Below the pieces are notes generated by a model. The model did no database searches. It saw only the letters and a list, made by a program, of their open reading frames with translations, and was not told where the DNA came from. A DNA stretch of 5,157 bases from an uncultured Eubacteriales bacterium (GTDB lineage Bacteria > Bacillota > Clostridia > Christensenellales > Aristaeellaceae), in NCBI GenBank assembly GCA_900540045.1, contig UQEF01000126.1, forward strand, positions 1-5,157. The letters run 5' to 3'. The position numbers were made by a program, and so were the translations under genes. This document shows, piece by piece, positions 1 to 5,072 of the stretch; within the stretch, counting starts at the first letter, position 1, and each line of letters starts with the position of its first letter.

Positions 1-1730
1 TTGAGGACTTCGGTGGCGGTGTTGATCTTCAGGCCGCCCATGGTGTGGTGGATGCCCGCCGTCACCTTGATGGCGTAGTAGGGAGCGGTGTTGAGGGGAT
101 TGGCGAAGCTGGTACGGCCGAACTCTTCATCGGTCTTGCTCTCGACGCAGGCGTTCCAGGCTTCCATGGTGGCGGTGAAGGTCTCGGCGTCCACGCCCAT
201 GGCCTCGGCCAGCGCGGCGTAGTCCTCGCCGCTCACGGTCAGGCCCTTGGTGATGTAGCCGGCGATCACGCTGGAGGCATCCACCATCGCCTGATCCACC
301 ACCAGCCAGCTGTAGCTGCCGGGCTGGGCGATCTCGGCGGCGGAAACCACGTCGCGGGTGCCCACCTCGTCGGTGAAGCGCTTGCCCTCGGCGTTGACCA
401 GAATCGCGCCGTCGCCGCGCAGGCCCTCGGTAATCAGCGCAGCGGTGTCAAACTGCACGGTGGGGTGAATCTGAATCTGGTCCATATCGACGGTCGCCGC
501 ACCCACCGCCTGGGCCATGGCGATGCCCTGGCCCTGTGCACCGGCGGCATTGGTGGTCATAAAGCCTTTCAGCTCCGGTTTGTAGGAGGCGACCATCTCC
601 AGGTTCGCCCCGAAGCCGCCGGTGGCCAACACGACTGCCTTGGCCTCTACGATCACGTTGGCGCCGTCCTTGGTCACGCCTTCCACGCCGGTCACATTGC
701 CGTTTTCATCCTGGCGCAGGGCGGTGGCGGTGGTGTTGAAAAGGATCTCTATTCCGCGTTCCTCGCAGGCGCTTTCCAGCACGGGCACGATATAGCTGCC
801 CACCGAGATGGTCTTGCCCTCGTCGTCCACCGGGCGGTGGATGCGCTTGACCGAGGCGCCGCCAAAGCTGGCCACGTCATGCAGCTGAGCGCCGATGGTG
901 TCCAGCCAGTCGATGCCGGCGGCGCTGTTTTCGCAGAGGGTCTTGACCAGGTCAAAGTCATTGATCGCCTTGCCGCCGATCATGGTGTCCAGCTCCATGA
1001 GCTCCACGCTGTCGAAGTAGCCTTCGGGCTTCTCCTGATAGGCCTTCCACTGCTCGCTCACGGTCTGAGCCAGGGCCGTCACGGTTTCGTCGTCCGCATA
1101 GGTCTCGGCGGCGCTGGCCAGCGTCTTTTCCACGCCGGCTTCCTCTGCGAAGGTGTTCTCGTCCTGCCAGACGGTCTTGCCGGCGTTCATGCCGCCGGTG
1201 GCGCGCACGGAGTTGCCGCCCACCATCGCCTGGCTCTCCAGGATGACCACGCTCTTGCCCGCGTCGGCAGCGGTTATGGCGGCGGTCATGCCTGCGCCGC
1301 CCGCGCCCACGATGACCACGTCGCAGCTGCGGACCTGGTCTTCGACGGCGCCCTTGTCCACGGCCACGTTATAGGCCTCAGGGTCCACGCCCGCGGCGGT
1401 CAGGGCGGCCTTGACGGCCTCAAGGATCGCGTTGGAGGTGATGGTCGCGCCGGCCACCGTATCCACGGCGATGCTGCCGGATTCCGACATATCGGCGGGC
1501 ATCAGTTCGATGGCCTTGGAGCCCACGCCCTCGGTCTCCCCCGCGCCCTCGGCGGTCACGGCGGTGATAGCCCCGTCGGTCAAAGTCACGGTCACGGTCA
1601 CATCGCCGCCAAAGCCCTTGGCCGTGCCGGTAAAGTCGCCGCTGACTTCAGCAGGAGCGGCTTCGCCCAGTGCGGCGCCGGTCATCACCAACATAATGGC
1701 GGTCAGGATCGCAAGAAAGCGCTTTTTCAT
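1..1730 (-). CDS. Secreted FMN/FAD fumarate-reductase-like flavoprotein (flavocytochrome c family), C-terminus cut by window edge
   Basis: Probable extracytoplasmic reductase of an unsaturated acid such as fumarate; 576 residues are visible and the stop lies beyond position 1. Residues 1-22 look like a Sec signal peptide (KKR, hydrophobic core, cleavage near ALG/E) with no lipobox cysteine. Residues about 30-112 form an FMN-binding domain with the flavinylation motif DTVAGATITS; by family knowledge ApbE attaches FMN to the Thr, here T96. From about 135 comes an FAD-binding domain: GAGGAG at 142-147, E165 ending the second strand, ATGG at 369-372. Residues matching Shewanella Fcc3 H365, E378, R381, R402 and H504 appear as H422, E435, R438, R459 and H561 with identical spacing; the R544 equivalent would lie just past the edge. 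No CXXCH haem motif is visible, so electrons probably arrive through FMN. The start is set by a strong ribosome site. Fumarate is the best guess; related acrylate-type substrates remain possible. Confidence 0.9.
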   Translation of the reverse strand, partial: MKKRFLAILTAIMLVMTGAALGEAAPAEVSGDFTGTAKGFGGDVTVTVTLTDGAITAVTAEGAGETEGVGSKAIELMPADMSESGSIAVDTVAGATITSNAILEAVKAALTAAGVDPEAYNVAVDKGAVEDQVRSCDVVIVGAGGAGMTAAITAADAGKSVVILESQAMVGGNSVRATGGMNAGKTVWQDENTFAEEAGVEKTLASAAETYADDETVTALAQTVSEQWKAYQEKPEGYFDSVELMELDTMIGGKAINDFDLVKTLCENSAAGIDWLDTIGAQLHDVASFGGASVKRIHRPVDDEGKTISVGSYIVPVLESACEERGIEILFNTTATALRQDENGNVTGVEGVTKDGANVIVEAKAVVLATGGFGANLEMVASYKPELKGFMTTNAAGAQGQGIAMAQAVGAATVDMDQIQIHPTVQFDTAALITEGLRGDGAILVNAEGKRFTDEVGTRDVVSAAEIAQPGSYSWLVVDQAMVDASSVIAGYITKGLTVSGEDYAALAEAMGVDAETFTATMEAWNACVESKTDEEFGRTSFANPLNTAPYYAIKVTAGIHHTMGGLKINTATEVL

Positions 1731-1736
1731 GATGGT

Positions 1737-1747
1737 CCTTCCTCCCT
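1737..1747 (-). promoter_or_regulatory. Ribosome binding site of the reductase gene
   Basis: On the minus strand this reads AGGGAGGAAGG, six bases before the ATG at 1730. It is a strong Shine-Dalgarno match and fixes the start that gives the intact signal peptide. Confidence 0.85.
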
Positions 1748-1771
1748 GGTAAAATTGATGATTTTTTAACC
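1748..1771 (-). other. Possible 5'-leader stem-loop of the reductase mRNA
   Basis: In the predicted leader, GGT (1771-1769) can pair with ACC (1750-1748), and AAAAT (1765-1761) with ATTTT (1755-1751), around a CATCA loop and a three-base bulge. The stem would lie at or very near the mRNA 5' end and directly before the ribosome site. Such 5'-terminal hairpins can stabilise Gram-positive mRNAs, but this one is AT-rich and weak. Confidence 0.3.
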
Positions 1772-1778
1772 AGCGCGT

Positions 1779-1807
1779 AGTATAGCATGTTTCTCCCGGT
1801 GAATCAA
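1779..1807 (-). promoter_or_regulatory. Sigma-A-type extended -10 promoter of the reductase gene
   Basis: On the minus strand, -35 TTGATT (1807-1802) and -10 TATACT (1784-1779) are separated by exactly 17 bases, with the extended -10 TGC directly before the -10 box. Transcription should start near 1771-1774, giving a leader of about 40 bases. The match is close to the vegetative consensus and correctly placed, though it has not been tested. Confidence 0.75.
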
Positions 1808-1935
1808 GGGGAATTTATCCTATTTTTCACCTCACATCAGATTTGATATTGCACAGGAATTCACTTTTGGAAGAAAAAAGACAATTTTATAACAAGTTCT
1901 TTTCCCTTTCCTTCTTCTGCAACTTTTTCCATCCA

Positions 1936-1949
1936 GGAATTGCAATTCC
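1936..1949. promoter_or_regulatory. Perfect 14-bp palindrome over the -35 box, candidate operator
   Basis: GGAATTGCAATTCC is a perfect inverted repeat whose centre TTGCAA is also the predicted -35 hexamer of the rightward promoter. A dimeric regulator bound here would block RNA polymerase at the esterase/ATP-grasp operon. I do not recognise the regulator; the site does not resemble the CodY, CcpA, Rex or Fur consensus. Confidence 0.5.
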
Positions 1950-1968
1950 CGCCTTAGCGTGCTAAACT
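1940..1968 (+). promoter_or_regulatory. Sigma-A-type extended -10 promoter of the esterase/ATP-grasp operon
   Basis: -35 TTGCAA (1940-1945) and -10 TAAACT (1963-1968) are separated by 17 bases, with an extended -10 TGC before the second box. Transcription should start near 1974-1976, about 48 bases before the ATG. No comparable promoter is visible between the three downstream genes, so this is probably the operon promoter. Confidence 0.65.
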
Positions 1969-1971
1969 AAT

Positions 1972-1995
1972 GCACAGGCCTTTTTGAGGCCGTGC
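1972..1995 (+). other. GC-rich stem-loop at the operon transcription start
   Basis: GCAC (1972-1975) and GGCC (1977-1980) pair with GGCC (1988-1991) and GTGC (1992-1995), leaving a single bulged A and a TTTTTGA loop. No T-run follows, so it is not an intrinsic terminator. It could act as DNA (a second operator half overlapping the start site) or, if transcription starts at its left edge, as a 5'-terminal mRNA hairpin. Confidence 0.5.
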
Positions 1996-2003
1996 CATAT
2001 TAT

Positions 2004-2022
2004 AAGGAGATGATTCCTCTCC
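2004..2022 (+). promoter_or_regulatory. Ribosome binding site of the first esterase, possibly masked by a small hairpin
   Basis: AAGGAGA (2004-2010) is the only good Shine-Dalgarno sequence before the ATG at 2023, but it stands 12 bases away, longer than usual. GGAGA (2006-2010) is complementary to TCTCC (2018-2022), which directly precedes the ATG, so the site may fold into a 5-bp hairpin. An in-frame TGA at 2011-2013 rules out any earlier start. Confidence 0.6.
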
Positions 2023-2784
2023 ATGGTGGAAAAATGGAGCATCCCTTATCCCGCCTACACGGGTGAGGAGCCGCGCAATGTATATGTGTACCTGCCCGAC
2101 GGAATGGACGGGCGGGAGCGGCTGCCCGTACTGTATATGTTTGACGGGCACAACGTGTTTTTTGACGAGGACGCCACCTACGGCACCTCCTGGGGCATGG
2201 GCGCCTACATGGACGAAACGAACACCCGCATGATGATCGTGGCCGTGGAATGCAACCACAGCCCGGATAACGGCCGGCTTTCGGAATACTCACCCTTTTC
2301 CTTTGAGGACCCGCATTTGGGCCATGTGACGGGCCGGGGGCAGGAGACGATGGACTGGTTCACTCAGGAGCTCAAACCCCTGATCGACCGGCGCTACCCC
2401 ACAAAGCCCGGCCGCGCGCATACCTTCATCGCCGGCAGCTCCATGGGCGGGCTGATGAGCCTGTACGCGGTCCTGTGCTACAATCAGGTGTTTTCGCGCG
2501 CAGCGGCGCTGTCGCCCTCCCTGTGGGTGGCCCCCAAAAAGCTGACCCAGCTGATCGACGAGGCGGACATCCGGCCCGGCACGGTGGTCTACATGGATTA
2601 CGGCGCGAAGGAGATGCGCTCGCGCCGGCATATGCGGCGCGCCTTTGCCACCGTGGGCGGGCGGCTGATCGAAAGGCGCGTGCTGCTGACCAGCCGCATC
2701 GTACCCCACGGAGAGCACAGCGAAGCGAGCTGGTCGCGCCAGATTCCCTTTTTCATCAACACGTTGCTCTACGAGCAGTCCTGA
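2023..2784 (+). CDS. Alpha/beta-hydrolase, putative esterase (esterase D / Fes-like family)
   Basis: 253-residue probable cytoplasmic serine hydrolase, with no signal peptide or membrane segment. The fold markers are in the order expected for the putative-esterase family (PF00756; esterase D, enterobactin-esterase-like): the early strand LPVLYMFDGHNVF (34-46), which usually carries the oxyanion region; the nucleophile elbow GSSMGG at 138-143 with S140 in GxSxG; the acid-loop motif MDYGAKE with D192; and H232 in PHGEHSEASW. A full Ser-Asp-His triad is therefore visible and the length is normal for a single-domain member. Family members cleave carboxylic esters, thioesters or siderophore esters; the substrate here is unknown. 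It is the first gene of a three-gene unit, 16 bases before a second, distantly similar hydrolase. ATG 2023 is the earliest possible start because an in-frame stop lies at 2011. Confidence 0.85.
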   Translation: MVEKWSIPYPAYTGEEPRNVYVYLPDGMDGRERLPVLYMFDGHNVFFDEDATYGTSWGMGAYMDETNTRMMIVAVECNHSPDNGRLSEYSPFSFEDPHLGHVTGRGQETMDWFTQELKPLIDRRYPTKPGRAHTFIAGSSMGGLMSLYAVLCYNQVFSRAAALSPSLWVAPKKLTQLIDEADIRPGTVVYMDYGAKEMRSRRHMRRAFATVGGRLIERRVLLTSRIVPHGEHSEASWSRQIPFFINTLLYEQS

Positions 2785-2800
2785 AAGGGGTGTCCCTCTA

Positions 2801-3553
2801 ATGCAGACGGAGTATTACCGGGAGTACAGCCCTTCGCTGGGGCGCGACATGGAGATCAAGCGCTACGGCCATGCGGGGCGGCCGGTGCTGTTCATCCCCT
2901 GTCAGGACGGCCGCTTCTATGACTTTGAAAACTTCCACATGACCGACGCCTGGGCCCCCTGGATCGACTCCGGTCGCGCGATGGTCTTTTCCATCGACAC
3001 CATCGACCGCGAAACCTGGTCCGACAAGGGCGGCGATCCCCACTGGCGCATCCGCCGCCATGAGCAGTGGATGGACTTCATCACCCGCGAGGCCGTCCCC
3101 TTCATCCGCGGCGAGGCCAACCGGCTCAACGGCTGGGAGGGATATCCCGGCATTATCGCCTTTGGGTGCAGCCTGGGCGCGCTGCACGCAGCCAACCTGT
3201 TTTTCCGCTTTCCGGACCTCTTTGACGGGCTGCTGGCCCTCAGCGGCATCTACACCGCCTCCTACGGCTTTGACGGCTACATGGACGAGGAGGTCTACCG
3301 CAACTCCCCTGTCGATTATCTGGCCGGAATGCCGGCGGATCATCCCTACATCCAGCGCTACAACCAGAACCGGGGCATTCTGTGCGTAGGCCAGGGCCCC
3401 TGGGAGATCCCGGAAACCACCCTGCGCCTGCGGGACATCTGCGCCCAGAAGGGCATTCATGTCTGGGTGGACGTATGGGGATATGACTGTGCGCACGATT
3501 GGGACTGGTGGTATAAACAGGTGGCGTACTTCGTACCCTTCCTGCTGGACTGA
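2801..3553 (+). CDS. Second alpha/beta-hydrolase, esterase-like (COG4947 type)
   Basis: 250-residue soluble protein of the same broad fold as its upstream neighbour but clearly diverged. An N-terminal block with IPCQDGRFYDFENF (32-45), FSIDTIDRETW (63-73) and a conserved HWRIRRHEQW (81-90) resembles the COG4947 esterase group as I remember it. The nucleophile elbow is GCSLGA at 122-127 with S124; the candidate catalytic His is H232 in a tryptophan-rich end (YDCAHDWDWW). Where the neighbour has MDYGAKE, this protein reads VGQGPWE (196-202), so the usual acid position holds glycine and the triad may use E202 or another residue, or be incomplete. AAAGGGG at 2784-2790 lies 10 bases before the ATG. 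Co-transcription with both flanking genes is likely (gaps of 16 and 44 bases). Substrate unknown. Confidence 0.8.
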   Translation: MQTEYYREYSPSLGRDMEIKRYGHAGRPVLFIPCQDGRFYDFENFHMTDAWAPWIDSGRAMVFSIDTIDRETWSDKGGDPHWRIRRHEQWMDFITREAVPFIRGEANRLNGWEGYPGIIAFGCSLGALHAANLFFRFPDLFDGLLALSGIYTASYGFDGYMDEEVYRNSPVDYLAGMPADHPYIQRYNQNRGILCVGQGPWEIPETTLRLRDICAQKGIHVWVDVWGYDCAHDWDWWYKQVAYFVPFLLD

Positions 3554-3580
3554 TACCTGCTTGGCCGCATCAACGCACGA

Positions 3581-3586
3581 AAGGAG
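3581..3586 (+). promoter_or_regulatory. Ribosome binding site of the ATP-grasp gene
   Basis: AAGGAG lies 11 bases before ATG 3598 in the 44-base gap after the second esterase. It supports this start; no separate promoter is visible in the gap. Confidence 0.75.
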
Positions 3587-3597
3587 CCGGGTCTGAA

Positions 3598-4794
3598 ATG
3601 AAAAATTTTGTCTTTCTCTCTCCCAATTTTCCAACCAACTACTGGCAGTTCTGCCGGGAGCTGAAAAACAACGGGCTCAACGTGCTGGGTATCGGCGATC
3701 AGCCCTATGACGAGCTTTCGCCCCAGCTCAAGGACAGCCTCAACGAGTATTACAAGGTATCCAGCCTGGAAAACTATGACGAGGTATACCGCGCGGTGGC
3801 CTTCTTCATCTTTCGCTACGGGCGCATTGATTGGCTGGAGAGCAACAACGAATACTGGCTGGAGCGCGACGCCCGCCTGCGCACGGATTTCCATATCGAA
3901 AGCGGCTTCCAGTCGCAGGATATGGAGCGCATCAAGTACAAATCCCGCATGAAGGAATACTACCAGAAGGCCGGCATCCCCGTGGCGCGTTACCACATCG
4001 TGGACGATTATGACGGTTGCCGGGCCTTCATTGAAACGGTGGGCTATCCCGTGGTGGTCAAGCCGGACAACGGCGTGGGTGCGGCCCATACCTTCAAACT
4101 GACGGACGAAGGCGGCCTCCACTGGTTTCTGGATACGCAGCGGGAGCCGGGTGTGCGCTATATCATGGAGGAGTTCATCCATGCCGAGGTCAACAGCTAT
4201 GACGCCATCATCGATTCCCACGGCGAACCCATGTTTGAAACCGGCAACGTGACGCCCTTTTCCATTATGGACATCGTCAACGACAACGACAACTCCATCT
4301 ACTACATCGTGCGCGACCTGGCCGACGACGTGCGCGCCGCTGGGCGCGCCACGGTCAAAAGCTTTGGGGTCAGGAGCCGCTTCATCCATTTTGAGTTTTT
4401 CCGTCTGACGCAGGACCAGCCCGGCATGGGCCAAAAGGGCGACGTGGTGGCGCTTGAGGTCAACATGCGCCCCTGCGGCGGCTTCTCACCCGACATGATG
4501 AACTACGCCAACAGCACCGACGTCTACAAGATCTGGGCGGACATGATCGCCTTCGACCGTTCCACCCTGCCTTCGGGCCAGCATTATTTCTGCGCCTTTG
4601 CCGGCCGGCGTGACGGCAAGCCTTTTGCGCTGAGCCATGACGAGATACTTCGGCGCTACAGCGCGCAGCTGCGCATGGTGGAGCGCATCCCCGACGCGCT
4701 CTCCGGCGCGATGGGCAACCAGATGTACGTGGCGGTCTTTCCCACACGGGAGGAGATGGACGCCTTTTACGCAGACGTACTGTGTGAATGCTGA
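3598..4794 (+). CDS. ATP-grasp carboxylate-amine ligase-like protein
   Basis: 398-residue soluble ATP-grasp enzyme. Such enzymes activate a carboxylate as an acyl phosphate and join it to an amine, thiol or similar group. Residues 1-105 form a Rossmann-like pre-ATP-grasp domain (start KNFVFLSPNF, then LNVLGIGDQPYDEL). The ATP-grasp part follows: KYKSRMKEYYQKAGIPVARY (113-132), the ATP-binding lysine K155 in VVVKPDNGVGA, the adenine-region stretch YIMEEFI (188-194), and the metal-binding pair E266 (HFEFF) and E287/N289 in ALEVNMRPCGG (285-295). All expected nucleotide and magnesium ligands appear present, so it should be active. About 100 residues after this (NYANSTDVYKIWADM onward) probably form the C-terminal lid and substrate part. 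It resembles the carbamoyl-phosphate-synthase-large-subunit-like ligases but is far too short to be CarB. Last gene of the operon; the acceptor and donor substrates cannot be inferred. Confidence 0.85.
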   Translation: MKNFVFLSPNFPTNYWQFCRELKNNGLNVLGIGDQPYDELSPQLKDSLNEYYKVSSLENYDEVYRAVAFFIFRYGRIDWLESNNEYWLERDARLRTDFHIESGFQSQDMERIKYKSRMKEYYQKAGIPVARYHIVDDYDGCRAFIETVGYPVVVKPDNGVGAAHTFKLTDEGGLHWFLDTQREPGVRYIMEEFIHAEVNSYDAIIDSHGEPMFETGNVTPFSIMDIVNDNDNSIYYIVRDLADDVRAAGRATVKSFGVRSRFIHFEFFRLTQDQPGMGQKGDVVALEVNMRPCGGFSPDMMNYANSTDVYKIWADMIAFDRSTLPSGQHYFCAFAGRRDGKPFALSHDEILRRYSAQLRMVERIPDALSGAMGNQMYVAVFPTREEMDAFYADVLCEC

Positions 4795-4810
4795 ACCGTT
4801 TTTTGCGGAA

Positions 4811-4904
4811 CATGGCGCTTTTTGCCTGTCTCGGTTGCCAACCTGTGCCGGACAGGCGCGTTCGCCCGCCGTTTTCTCAATGAAACCGCTTTTCCGGCGC
4901 CATG
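4811..4904 (+). other. Branched inverted-repeat structure in the operon 3' region
   Basis: CATGGCGC (4811-4818) pairs perfectly with GCGCCATG (4897-4904). Inside it, GCCTGTC (4824-4830) plus CGG (4832-4834) pair with CCG (4848-4850) plus GACAGGC (4851-4857), a 10-bp stem with one bulge. A smaller stem of seven positions, with one T/C mismatch (4870-4876 with 4882-4888), follows. Together they could form a three-way junction directly before the terminator. I do not recognise a known RNA family, and it may simply be a structured 3' untranslated region. Confidence 0.45.
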
Positions 4905-4932
4905 CCCGGCTTTGGCCGGGCGCTATTTTTTT
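4904..4932 (+). terminator. Intrinsic terminator of the esterase/ATP-grasp operon
   Basis: GCCCGGC (4904-4910) and GCCGGGC (4915-4921) form a perfect 7-bp GC-rich stem with a TTTG loop. After GCTA comes a run of seven T (4926-4932). The orientation and position, about 110 bases after the ATP-grasp stop, fit termination of the plus-strand operon and separate it from the downstream regulator gene. Confidence 0.8.
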
Positions 4933-4974
4933 CCAGAATCCCGTCTGGCGCGACATGTCCCAAATCTTTCCGCC

Positions 4975-5003
4975 GCATAATCACCCCTCCAAATTCCATA
5001 CTA
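4975..5003 (+). promoter_or_regulatory. Candidate sigma-G (forespore) promoter of the SpoVT-like gene
   Basis: GCATA (4975-4979) matches the sigma-G -35 consensus GHATR and CATACTA (4997-5003) matches the -10 consensus CATNHTA, with a 17-base spacer. It lies about 70 bases before the regulator start and just after the terminator. In Bacillus subtilis spoVT is transcribed by sigma-G, so the match is in the expected place. No good sigma-A promoter is visible in the same gap. Confidence 0.6.
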
Positions 5004-5056
5004 GGGATGCAAAGACAAACGGCAAAGCAATGCGGCATAAGTGTTGCACCGCCGTC

Positions 5057-5063
5057 AAGGAGG
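5057..5063 (+). promoter_or_regulatory. Ribosome binding site that selects a TTG start
   Basis: AAGGAGG is a near-perfect Shine-Dalgarno sequence. It abuts the in-frame ATG at 5064 with no spacing but stands nine bases from TTG 5073, the normal distance. It therefore favours TTG as the start of the SpoVT-like gene. Confidence 0.75.
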
Positions 5064-5072
5064 ATGGGAACA

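Noticed and set aside
45..1769. Very long plus-strand open frame opposite the reductase gene
   Set aside because: Its translation is rich in Gly, His and Ala with no recognisable domain, while the opposite strand encodes a textbook flavoprotein with signal peptide, cofactor motifs, ribosome site and promoter. It is a by-product of GC-rich codon use.
1865..1893. Second rightward promoter, TTTTGG-17-TATAAC
   Set aside because: The -35 match is poor and it would give a leader of about 125 bases; the extended -10 promoter at 1940-1968 is better placed.
1897..1930. Pyrimidine-rich tract in the divergent gap
   Set aside because: Biased composition but no hairpin, repeat unit or regulator motif; probably an upstream AT/pyrimidine element without specific meaning.
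2798..3634. Minus-strand open frame opposite the second esterase
   Set aside because: No family motif and no good ribosome site; the plus strand carries a GxSxG hydrolase through the same stretch.
3457..4434. Minus-strand open frame of 325 codons opposite the ATP-grasp gene
   Set aside because: Low-complexity His/Val/Gly-rich composition without motifs; the plus strand shows the full ATP-grasp signature.
3598..4794. Carbamoyl-phosphate synthase large subunit (carB)
   Set aside because: Only one ATP-grasp module in 398 residues; CarB has two in about 1070 residues. The resemblance is at fold level only.
4824..4857. Second intrinsic terminator
   Set aside because: The stem is good, but no T-run follows it on either strand; the T-run lies on its 5' side in the plus orientation.
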